Origin: Deltaproteobacteria bacterium
Lineage (GTDB): Bacteria > Desulfobacterota > GWC2-55-46 > JAUVFY01
Direction: 5' to 3'
Length of the DNA stretch: 7,209 nucleotides
Assembly (NCBI GenBank): GCA_030594025.1
Contig: JAUVFY010000060.1
Coordinates: forward strand, 1 to 7,209
Positions 1-5,620 of the stretch are shown here, piece by piece; within the stretch, counting starts at the first letter, position 1; every line of letters begins with the position of its first letter. Under the pieces are notes generated by a model. That model had not been told where the DNA came from and searched no databases. It worked only from the letters and a program-made list of their open reading frames with translations. Both the position numbers and the translations under genes were made by a program.

Positions 1-323
1 AGCCCCATTGTACCGGCACCGAGGTATACTATGGGCCTTATGTAACCCTCCTTCAAGTCGTTGGCTTTGAGGGTGGAGAATATGGCTTCGTTTATCTCTT
101 GTCTTGTATAGGGTATCTCTATCTGTACGATATGTGCCGAATCAAAGAGCCTGTCGGTATGATCTTCGAGCCTGAAAACGGCGCTCCTGCCGTCCTCGCA
201 AAGATAGCACCTTATACCCTCAAATACCCCGAGACCGTAATGGAGCGTATGGGTCAGGATGTGCACGTTGGCGTCGTCCCAGCCAACTAACTTCCCGTCC
301 ATCCATATCTTTTTTCCCTTCAC
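1..323 (-). CDS. ilvE: Branched-chain amino acid aminotransferase, 5' part only (cut by the window start)
   Basis: The minus strand encodes an N-terminal fragment of about 107 residues that matches class IV PLP aminotransferases of the IlvE type. These cytoplasmic enzymes move the amino group between leucine, isoleucine or valine and 2-oxoglutarate. Visible family motifs are WMDGKLVGWDDANVHILTHT (about residues 7-26), HYGLGVFEGIRCY (residues 28-40), RLFDSAHI (residues 58-65) and YIRPIVYLGAGTMG at the cut end. The PLP-binding lysine lies further on, outside the window. I chose the GTG at 321-323 because AAGGAG (331-336 on the other strand) sits 7 bases upstream; an ATG seven codons later at 302 has no such support. 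The bactofilin gene ends 40 bases upstream, so the two are probably cotranscribed. Some relatives in this fold are D-amino acid transaminases or aminodeoxychorismate lyases, but FEGIRCY with YIRPIVYLG fits IlvE best. Confidence 0.93.
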   Translation of the reverse strand, partial: MKGKKIWMDGKLVGWDDANVHILTHTLHYGLGVFEGIRCYLCEDGRSAVFRLEDHTDRLFDSAHIVQIEIPYTRQEINEAIFSTLKANDLKEGYIRPIVYLGAGTMG

Positions 324-363
324 AGATACTCTCCTTTTCTAACTTGATTCAGCGCACGCAAAA

Positions 364-870
364 TTACACGTCCCGCATCCCAGTACCCTTGCCACCAGGC
401 TCATTGCCGGGGTTTAAAAGCGAGGTCTCCTGAACGGCCGCGGGTTTTGTGGGTTTTTCTTTGGGTGTTTCAGCGGGCTTTTCCTTTTTCGTCATCACGC
501 AGTTTCCTTCGAATATAACGCCCTCACTCACGATGAGGGTGGGGGTCCTTATATCGCCCAGCATCTTGCCGGGGGCCTTGAGCTCCACACGGTTCGTCGC
601 GTTGACCGCCCCCTTTACCTCCCCGCAGATTATGGCCTTGTCCACGTTCATCTGGGCATCGACCACGGCCCCCTCTCCCACATGGAGGGTCCCGTTGGCC
701 GATATCTCCCCCTTGAAGTTTCCGTCTACTCTTACTATACCTTCGAAATTCATCTTCCCGTCTACGGTCATGCCCTTTCCAATGTAGCCCATGACCTCTG
801 TGGCAATCTCTTTTTCATCCTTTCCAAACATCGGCCCCTCCTTTTTTAAAAGATTGGTTGAATTTTTCAT
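364..870 (-). CDS. Bactofilin family cytoskeletal protein
   Basis: Bactofilins are cytoplasmic proteins that polymerise without nucleotide into filaments or membrane-associated sheets, serving as scaffolds for cell-wall, polarity or chromosome-positioning factors. Counted from the inner ATG at 831 the protein has 155 residues. A short start MFGKDEKE is followed by a right-handed beta-helix core (about residues 15-113) of repeated beta-strand units such as VDGKMNFEGIVRVDGNFKGE, LHVGEGAVV and LIVSEGVIFEGN. A lysine/proline-rich disordered tail (114-155) ends it. Both the gene and its start are bracketed by strong signals: AGGAGG lies 7 bases before the ATG at 870 (4 before one at 873), and a second AGGAGG (837-842) lies 5 bases before the in-frame ATG at 831. 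The inner start gives the usual bactofilin N-terminus beginning MFxK. The outer start adds 13-14 residues. The gene follows parB and precedes ilvE. Confidence 0.93.
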   Translation of the reverse strand: MKNSTNLLKKEGPMFGKDEKEIATEVMGYIGKGMTVDGKMNFEGIVRVDGNFKGEISANGTLHVGEGAVVDAQMNVDKAIICGEVKGAVNATNRVELKAPGKMLGDIRTPTLIVSEGVIFEGNCVMTKKEKPAETPKEKPTKPAAVQETSLLNPGNEPGGKGTGMRDV

Positions 871-939
871 CATTTTTCCTCCTTAAATAGAAAATGTAAT
901 CAGTTGTTTAAATAAATGGTTTAATCTATCGTCAGCGTC

Positions 940-1767
940 TTAAGAAAGCGTTCTCAAAAGCTCTATTATCCTCTCCCTTTCTTCGGCAGAATAGAACTCT
1001 ATCTCTATCTTCCCACGGCCGTTTTTTTCCTTTACAGAGACCTTGGTTGAAAAGGCCTTCCTTAATTCATCTTCGATCGGTTTTATGTGCTGGACCTTTT
1101 TCCCGATTCCAACGGACGGGCCCTTGGCGGCCATGAGTTCCGTCTGTCTAACGGAAAGACCTCTTTTAATCACCCTTTTACAGAGCTCTCTCTGTGAAGC
1201 GTGGCCAATAAGCGATAGTATCGCCCTTGCGTGCCCCATTGTTATATTCCCCTTGATTAACTCTCCTTTGACCTCGGGGGGTAGATTAAGGAGCCTCAGG
1301 TAGTTACTTACAGTAGCCCTTTGTTTTCCCACCTTTCTTGCCACATCCTCCTGGGATAGCCCGAAGCCCATGATGGTTTTGAAGGCCTCGGCTTCCTCGA
1401 TTGCGTTAAGGTCCTCTCTCTGTATGTTTTCTATGACAGCCAGCTCGATGCTCTCCTCGTCGGATGCGTCCACGACTATAACGGGCACCTGTTTGAGCCC
1501 CGCGATCTTAGAGGCCCTCCACCTTCTCTCTCCTGCGACCAGCTCGAAACTCCCCGAGTTCCCCCTCACTATCAGGGGTTCGATAACTCCCTTTTCCCTG
1601 ATAGAAGCGGCAAGTTCCTCCATTGCCTGGGCGTTAAAACCCTTCCTGGGCTGGTATCGGTTGGGAATAATCTCTTCTACCGGGCAGAGCTGGTAGTTCG
1701 TTTTCGGACCTTCCGGTCTGTCAATAAGGGCTCCGAGACCCCTTCCAAGAACCTTCTTTTTGTTCAT
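940..1767 (-). CDS. parB: Chromosome-partitioning protein ParB (Spo0J-type CTPase and parS-binding protein)
   Basis: ParB binds parS, uses CTP to close into a clamp that spreads on DNA, and works with ParA to segregate the replication origin. The protein has 275 residues, normal for a chromosomal ParB. The start VLGRGLGALI (residues 6-15) is the usual N-terminal ParA-stimulating segment. PNRYQPRK (35-42), VAGERRWRA (77-85, with the GERR CTP-binding motif) and ENIQREDL (113-120) form the N-terminal CTPase domain. A helix-turn-helix follows at about 137-163 (LSQEDVARKVGK, then ATVSNYLRLLNLP), then a linker and a C-terminal dimerisation domain (about 225-275). The ATG at 1767 is supported by AGGAGG at 1774-1779, 6 bases upstream. 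parA lies 129 bases upstream, and two matching parS sites lie just upstream of parA. Confidence 0.97.
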   Translation of the reverse strand: MNKKKVLGRGLGALIDRPEGPKTNYQLCPVEEIIPNRYQPRKGFNAQAMEELAASIREKGVIEPLIVRGNSGSFELVAGERRWRASKIAGLKQVPVIVVDASDEESIELAVIENIQREDLNAIEEAEAFKTIMGFGLSQEDVARKVGKQRATVSNYLRLLNLPPEVKGELIKGNITMGHARAILSLIGHASQRELCKRVIKRGLSVRQTELMAAKGPSVGIGKKVQHIKPIEDELRKAFSTKVSVKEKNGRGKIEIEFYSAEERERIIELLRTLS

Positions 1768-1896
1768 CTTCCCCCTCCTTAGCCCGGCCGCCTGTCATAA
1801 GGGCAACTTTTCAAGCGGGCGTTCCATGCGGATATTGCGGATAAAATTATAAAATTCTAAACCCTGACATTTTTAAATTTTTCAAGCTTTTTAAAT
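1768..1896. other. parA-parB intergenic gap with AT-rich direct repeat and weak -10
   Basis: This 129-base gap holds the parB ribosome-binding site (AGGAGG, 1774-1779). TTTTTAAATTT is repeated at 1870-1880 and 1888-1898 (18-base period, the second copy overlapping the parA stop). A perfect TATAAT lies on the minus strand (1846-1851) but without a recognisable -35 box. A secondary parB promoter is possible but unproven. The AT-rich repeat has no GC stem and is not a classical terminator. Confidence 0.4.
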
Positions 1897-2670
1897 TTAG
1901 TCCGGAGAGCCGTTGAACCTGCATACGAGCTCCCTCGCCAGTTCCATGTAGCTTATGGCGCCTTTTGAGTGTATGTCATATAATACTATCGGTTTACCGA
2001 AGCTCGGGCTTTCGCTGAGCCTCACGTTCCTCGGAATGACCGTGGAAAATGCCATTTCACCGAAGTGGCTCCTTACCTCCTGGACGACCTGGTGAGAGAG
2101 GTTGTTCCTGGAATCGAACATGGTTAAGAGTATACCTTCCACGCGGAGCACGGGGTTGAGCCTTACCTTTATGAGCTCTATTGTTCTCAGCATCTCGCTT
2201 ACGCCTTCAAGTGCGTAGTACTCGCACTGGAGCGGCACCAGGACCGAATCCGAGGCTGCGAGCGCATTTACAGTAAGAAGGCTCAAAGACGGCGGACAGT
2301 CTATGAGTATATACTCGAACTCATCTGCCACATCTTTAAGTGCCTGTTTTAACCTCACCTCCCGTTCCGGGTCGTCAACCAACTCAATCTCCGCCCCTAT
2401 CAAGTCCCTCGAAGACGGGGCTGCCTCGAGAAAAGCGAGCTCCGTGGGTTTTATCGTGTCCTTCAAGCCGGTATGGTTTATAATGGCCTCATAGACCCCC
2501 TTTTCAGCGTTCTTTTCGAGTCCCACCCCGCTTGTTGCGTTCGCCTGGGGGTCGAAGTCCACAAGAAGGACCTTCTTTTCCGCCATCGCAAGGGATGCGG
2601 CAAGGTTCACAGCGGTGGTCGTCTTTCCCACACCGCCTTTCTGGTTGGCTATGGAAATTATCCTGCCCAT
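1897..2670 (-). CDS. parA: Chromosome-partitioning ATPase ParA (Soj-type, deviant Walker A)
   Basis: ParA is a nucleoid-binding ATPase that dimerises on ATP and guides ParB-parS complexes apart. The protein has 257 residues from the ATG at 2670. The deviant Walker A motif KGGVGKTT is at residues 11-18, with signature lysine K11 and catalytic K16. VLLVDFDPQANAT (34-46) is the switch I / Walker A' region, and YILIDCPPS (120-128) is Walker B with D124. The protein is short and begins directly at the ATPase fold, as chromosomal Soj/ParA proteins do, without the N-terminal helix-turn-helix of plasmid P1-type ParA. A TTG at 2682 would add MHNP, but MGRIISIANQKGG is the normal family start. Neither start has a clear Shine-Dalgarno sequence. 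No convincing promoter is visible in the 135-base gap after rsmG, so transcription from the mnmG promoter is likely. Confidence 0.97.
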   Translation of the reverse strand: MGRIISIANQKGGVGKTTTAVNLAASLAMAEKKVLLVDFDPQANATSGVGLEKNAEKGVYEAIINHTGLKDTIKPTELAFLEAAPSSRDLIGAEIELVDDPEREVRLKQALKDVADEFEYILIDCPPSLSLLTVNALAASDSVLVPLQCEYYALEGVSEMLRTIELIKVRLNPVLRVEGILLTMFDSRNNLSHQVVQEVRSHFGEMAFSTVIPRNVRLSESPSFGKPIVLYDIHSKGAISYMELARELVCRFNGSPD

Positions 2671-2736
2671 GGGATTATGCAAGTTTAAAACATATGGCCT
2701 GGACTTTTCAAGTCTTTTTCGCTTCTTTAGATGAAT

Positions 2737-2756
2737 AATGTTCCACGTGGAACATT
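2737..2756. promoter_or_regulatory. parS: parS site 1 (ParB-binding centromere site)
   Basis: The 16-mer TGTTCCACGTGGAACA (2739-2754) is a perfect palindrome, and the symmetry extends two more bases on each side to give 20 bases. It matches the bacterial parS consensus TGTTNCACGTGNAACA at every fixed position. It lies between rsmG and parA, the usual place for origin-proximal parS sites, and the ParB that would bind it is encoded about 1 kb away. ParB loading here could also affect transcription into parA. Confidence 0.95.
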
Positions 2757-2775
2757 CAATGAAATACTAATGAGG

Positions 2776-2791
2776 TGTTCCACGTGGAACC
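2776..2791. promoter_or_regulatory. parS: parS site 2 (ParB-binding centromere site)
   Basis: TGTTCCACGTGGAACC carries the perfect 14-base core GTTCCACGTGGAAC (2777-2790) and differs from site 1 only at the last outer base (C for A). The core lies exactly 37 bases from that of site 1, about three and a half helical turns. It sits 15 bases past the end of rsmG in that gene's reading direction. Confidence 0.93.
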
Positions 2792-2805
2792 ACCTTTAAT
2801 TTAAC

Positions 2806-3480
2806 TCAAATATTGCTCAAGATAACGAGAGTGGTCTTCCTGCGGGAAAAGGGTATCTCAAGCTCAGAGACCCCTGGATTGTAGGCTTTAACGGCCTCGA
2901 GCTCATTAGCAAGCCTTCCGGTTAAAGGCCCCTTCATAGCAATTAAAATACCGCCCTGGCAAAGATAAGGTATCGCAAGGGGGAAAAAATCCTCCAGGGC
3001 CGAGATGGCCCTCGAGACCACGCAATCGAAAGAGTTTTTTAACTGTTCGATAACCTCCGATTCTTCTGCACGGGCCTTGATTGCCCTTACACCCCTTAAG
3101 CCCAGAGTCCTTATTATATATTTAAGGAAAAAAACCTTTTTTTCGACCGAATCCATGAGCGTGAGCTCAAGCTCCGGCATGGCGATCTTAACCGGCAGGC
3201 CCGGGAAACCGGCCCCAGTGCCGATATCAAGGAGTCTTTTCGAGCCTTTTAGATACCTCAAGATGGTCAGCGAGTCGAGAAAATGGCGGGTTATTATCTC
3301 CTTGGGGTCGGTTATCTTCGTCAGGTTAATCTTCCTGTTCCACCTCGTAAGCTCTTCGAGGTAGGTTAAAAAGAGCTCAAGCTGGACAGGGCCCAATCCA
3401 ATGCCCAGCTCTTTTGCCCCCTTTTCGAGGGTCCTTTTAAGCTCTTCCTTGCTAAAGCCAGGTGCTGGATAGGGAACCAT
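2806..3480 (-). CDS. rsmG: 16S rRNA (guanine-527-N7)-methyltransferase RsmG (GidB)
   Basis: RsmG uses S-adenosylmethionine to methylate N7 of G527 in 16S rRNA. In other bacteria its loss gives low-level streptomycin resistance. The protein has 224 residues, within the family range of about 205-240. WNRKINLTKI (47-56) and TRHFLDSL (64-71) are family motifs. LLDIGTGAGFPGLPVKI (83-99) is the SAM-binding loop of the Rossmann fold, and VVSRAISALEDF (154-165) follows. The ATG at 3480 gives a normal N-terminus but has no Shine-Dalgarno sequence. Instead a short inverted repeat, GTAAAA-GT-TTTTAC (3483-3496), lies directly upstream. mnmG ends 92 bases upstream; the mnmG-rsmG-parA-parB order is widespread in bacteria near the replication origin. 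Confidence 0.97.
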   Translation of the reverse strand: MVPYPAPGFSKEELKRTLEKGAKELGIGLGPVQLELFLTYLEELTRWNRKINLTKITDPKEIITRHFLDSLTILRYLKGSKRLLDIGTGAGFPGLPVKIAMPELELTLMDSVEKKVFFLKYIIRTLGLRGVRAIKARAEESEVIEQLKNSFDCVVSRAISALEDFFPLAIPYLCQGGILIAMKGPLTGRLANELEAVKAYNPGVSELEIPFSRRKTTLVILSNI

Positions 3481-3515
3481 AGGTAAAAGTTTTTACAAGG
3501 GTCTGGGAGAACCGG

Positions 3516-3552
3516 GGGTCCATGACCTTAAGAAAGGGTCCATGACCCCTTT
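3516..3552. repeat. Duplicated 12-mer with hairpin potential between mnmG and rsmG
   Basis: GGGTCCATGACC occurs at 3516-3527 and again at 3536-3547, a 20-base period. Each copy is nearly palindromic. The second can form GGGTC-CAT-GACCC, and with the flanking AAA (3533-3535) and TTT (3550-3552) a longer stem with one bulged base. In the minus-strand transcript the hairpin is followed by UUUCUU, so it might act as a weak terminator, processing site or attenuator between mnmG and rsmG. The repeat is visible; the role is a guess. Confidence 0.5.
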
Positions 3553-3572
3553 ACAAAGAGGCTTCCTCAGCC

Positions 3573-5450
3573 TTACAGAGCCCCCACCTTCCTCAAATGG
3601 ACCATGAGCATGGACAGAGCGGCGGGTGTGACGCCGGAGATACGGCTCGCCTGGCCTATGGATAAGGGCCTCATCTGCCTGAGCTTCTGCTTTATCTCCG
3701 TAGAGAGCCCCGGGACCTCCTCATAGACTAACCCCTCGGGGATCTTTAGCCCCTCCATGCGCCTGAACCTCCGGGCCTCCTCTGTCTGCCTCTTTATGTA
3801 CCCCTCGCTCTTTACGTCCGTCTCTATTGAACTTGCTATATCTTCGGGCAATAAAAAATCCCTTTTTGCGAGGCCGTAGACAGAGCCTATATCCACCCCG
3901 GGACGCCTGAGAAGTTCCTTTAAAGTCAAGGATTTTTTAAGTTCCCCGAGACGAAGCCTTTGCATATCTTTCAGGGTCTCGTCCGTGGGCCTTAGTTTCG
4001 TTCCACCAAGCCACCTCAATTCCCTTTCCATGAGCCTCTTTTTTTCAAGGAAATCGTTATAGGTACTTTCGTCTACAAGCCCTACTACATTAAAACCTTT
4101 CTCTGTTAGCCTCAGGTCCGCGTTGTCTTCCCTCAAGATGAGCCTGTATTCGGCCCTTGAGGTGAACATCCTGTAAGGCTCTTCCGTGCCCTTGGTCACC
4201 AGGTCGTCTATCAAGACCCCTATGTACGCCTCTGTCCTGTCCAGTATGAACGGGGGTCGGCCTTTGACCTTGCAGGCGGCGTTTATGCCGGCGATAATGC
4301 CCTGCGCTGCCGCCTCCTCATAGCCTGACGTACCGTTTATCTGTCCCGCAAGAAACAGCCCCTCGATAAGCTTCGTCTCAAGGGTTGATCGGAGCTGGGT
4401 GGGAAAAACAAAGTCGTACTCAACGGCGTAGCCGGGCCTAAATATTTCTACTTTGTCCAGTCCTTCTATGGTCCTTAAAAATTTTATTTGGACGTCCTCG
4501 GGGAGGCTCGTGGAAAGCCCGTTGGGATAGACCCAGTCAGTATCATAGCCCTCGGGTTCAAGAAATACCTGGTGCCTGGCTCTATGTGGGAATTTCACGA
4601 CCTTGTCCTCAATGGAAGGACAGTACCTGGGCCCTATGCCTTTAATCTTGCCGCTGAAAAGGGGCGAACGGTCGAGGTTATCTCTTATTATCCCGTGGGT
4701 GGCTTCGTTGGTATAGGTAATATGGCAGGGGACCTGCTTTCTTTTTATGTAAGTAGTTGAAAATGAAAAGGATTTTATCTCATTATCCCCGTCCTGGCGC
4801 TCGAGTCTGGAATAATCTATCGTGCGTGAGTCGAGCCTCGGGCATGTGCCGGTCTTAAGCCGACCCATGTTTAAACCGAGCTCCCTCAAGGAATCCGAAA
4901 GTGCGATACTCGGCTTATCGTCGGCCCTGCCGCCGGGCAGATTCTTCGACCCGATATGCATGAGTCCATTTAGAAAAGTCCCTGTCGTAACTATAACCGC
5001 CCTGGCCCCAAACGTCCGGCCCGTGCTTAACTCCACTCCTCGTATTCTCGACCCATCGTTTACCAGGAGCTTTTCCACAACTCCTTCGACAACGTCAAGG
5101 TTCTCTGCCCCTTCAAGGGCACGCCTCATCCGTTGCCTGTAAAGGGTCCTGTCCGCCTGCGCCCTTGTACCCCTGACAGAGGGACCCTTGCTGGAATTAA
5201 GGGTCCTGAACTGTATGCCCGTTTCATCTATGGCCTTTGCCATCTCCCCGCCGAGGGCGTCTATCTCCTTTACAAGGTGGCCCTTTGCTATCCCGCCAAT
5301 GGCCGGGTTGCAGGACATCTGCCCTATAGTATCAAGGCTCATTGTAACGACGAGCGTAGCTAAACCCAATCGGGAAGAGGCGAGGGCGGCCTCGCACCCG
5401 GCATGGCCGGCCCCGATTACAACGATATCGTACTGGCTCTGTTTTCCCAT
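3573..5450 (-). CDS. mnmG: tRNA uridine-5-carboxymethylaminomethyl modification enzyme MnmG (GidA)
   Basis: MnmG is an FAD- and NADH-dependent enzyme that, with the GTPase MnmE, adds carboxymethylaminomethyl (or aminomethyl) groups to wobble uridine 34 of certain tRNAs. The protein has 625 residues, full length for the family (about 620-630). The dinucleotide-binding motif VVIGAGHAGCEAA is at residues 10-22. MSCNPAIGGIAKGHLVKEID (45-64) is a strong family signature. LKTGTCPRLD, IGPRYCPSIEDKVVKFPHR and GTSGYEEAAAQGIIAGINAA are other hallmark stretches, and the C-terminal helical domain involved in MnmE and tRNA binding ends with LSIGQASRISGVTPAALSML. The ATG at 5450 has no Shine-Dalgarno sequence and is preceded by an A-rich leader on the coding strand. 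A sigma70-like promoter lies about 70-100 bases upstream. mnmE is not adjacent: the next gene upstream is divergent, so mnmG heads this cluster. Confidence 0.98.
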   Translation of the reverse strand: MGKQSQYDIVVIGAGHAGCEAALASSRLGLATLVVTMSLDTIGQMSCNPAIGGIAKGHLVKEIDALGGEMAKAIDETGIQFRTLNSSKGPSVRGTRAQADRTLYRQRMRRALEGAENLDVVEGVVEKLLVNDGSRIRGVELSTGRTFGARAVIVTTGTFLNGLMHIGSKNLPGGRADDKPSIALSDSLRELGLNMGRLKTGTCPRLDSRTIDYSRLERQDGDNEIKSFSFSTTYIKRKQVPCHITYTNEATHGIIRDNLDRSPLFSGKIKGIGPRYCPSIEDKVVKFPHRARHQVFLEPEGYDTDWVYPNGLSTSLPEDVQIKFLRTIEGLDKVEIFRPGYAVEYDFVFPTQLRSTLETKLIEGLFLAGQINGTSGYEEAAAQGIIAGINAACKVKGRPPFILDRTEAYIGVLIDDLVTKGTEEPYRMFTSRAEYRLILREDNADLRLTEKGFNVVGLVDESTYNDFLEKKRLMERELRWLGGTKLRPTDETLKDMQRLRLGELKKSLTLKELLRRPGVDIGSVYGLAKRDFLLPEDIASSIETDVKSEGYIKRQTEEARRFRRMEGLKIPEGLVYEEVPGLSTEIKQKLRQMRPLSIGQASRISGVTPAALSMLMVHLRKVGAL

Positions 5451-5460
5451 CGGTTTTTCG

Positions 5461-5489
5461 TTTTTTTATTTTTTTTATTTTTTTTATTT
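5461..5489. repeat. T-rich tandem tract in the mnmG leader
   Basis: On the plus strand the tract reads T7-A-T8-A-T8-A-T3, that is, nearly three units of a 9-base repeat of eight Ts and an A. In the mnmG mRNA it is an A-rich 5' leader ending about 11 bases before the ATG. Such a leader is unstructured and may help translation without a Shine-Dalgarno sequence; long homopolymer runs are also prone to replication or transcription slippage. The tract is directly visible, the role is inferred. Confidence 0.6.
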
Positions 5490-5521
5490 AAAAATTTTGA
5501 AGCCTTTTCAAGATGACTGAT

Positions 5522-5549
5522 TTTATACTAACCACTCTCGCTCTGTCAA
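5522..5549 (-). promoter_or_regulatory. Predicted sigma70-type promoter for the mnmG-rsmG-parAB cluster
   Basis: On the minus strand a perfect -35 TTGACA (5544-5549) is separated by 16 bases from TATAAA (5522-5527), five of six matches to the -10 consensus. Transcription should start near 5515 and give a leader of roughly 65 bases before the mnmG ATG. The -35 box overlaps the left arm of an inverted repeat, CTGTCA-N11-TGACAG (5543-5565), which could be an operator. Confidence 0.75.
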
Positions 5550-5572
5550 CCGCCCGAACTGACAGGCGGACA
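5543..5572. promoter_or_regulatory. Inverted repeats between divergent promoters, possible operator
   Basis: CTGTCA (5543-5548) and TGACAG (5560-5565) are perfect inverted arms with an 11-base spacer, 17 bases from arm start to arm start. A second, interleaved pair CCGCC (5550-5554) and GGCGG (5565-5569) overlaps it. The site covers the mnmG -35 box and lies 10-20 bases upstream of the dksA-like -35 box, so a bound dimer could affect both promoters. No regulator can be named from the sequence. Confidence 0.35.
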
Positions 5573-5582
5573 TTTAAAAATA

Positions 5583-5610
5583 TTGACAATATTTTAAAAT
5601 AGTGTATACT
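5583..5610 (+). promoter_or_regulatory. Predicted sigma70-type promoter for the dksA-like gene
   Basis: A perfect -35 TTGACA (5583-5588), a 16-base AT-rich spacer and a -10 TATACT (5605-5610, five of six matches) make a strong promoter. The likely first transcribed base is A5616 or a neighbour, only about 3-5 bases before the ATG at 5621, so the mRNA would be nearly leaderless. Confidence 0.78.
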
Positions 5611-5620
5611 CCACTACCCT

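Noticed and set aside
99..290. Plus-strand 63-residue open frame
   Set aside because: It lies antisense to the strongly conserved ilvE reading frame and has no family motif.
2671..2682. TTG start extending ParA by four residues (MHNP)
   Set aside because: It has no Shine-Dalgarno sequence, and family members normally begin at the position of the ATG at 2670.
2702..2719. GACTT-TTC-AAGTC hairpin followed by Ts on the plus strand, terminator-like
   Set aside because: The stem has only 5 base pairs with two G-C pairs, and no plus-strand gene precedes it.
5069..5077. TTTTCCACA resembling a DnaA box
   Set aside because: It is a single imperfect copy inside conserved mnmG coding sequence with no neighbouring boxes.
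5451..5620. Possible replication origin: AT-rich tandem tract beside mnmG, where oriC lies in E. coli
   Set aside because: No DnaA box (TTATNCACA) is present in the 170-base gap. The best matches, TTATACTAA and AGTGTATAC, have two mismatches each and coincide with the promoter -10 boxes. The origin may be nearby but is not shown here.
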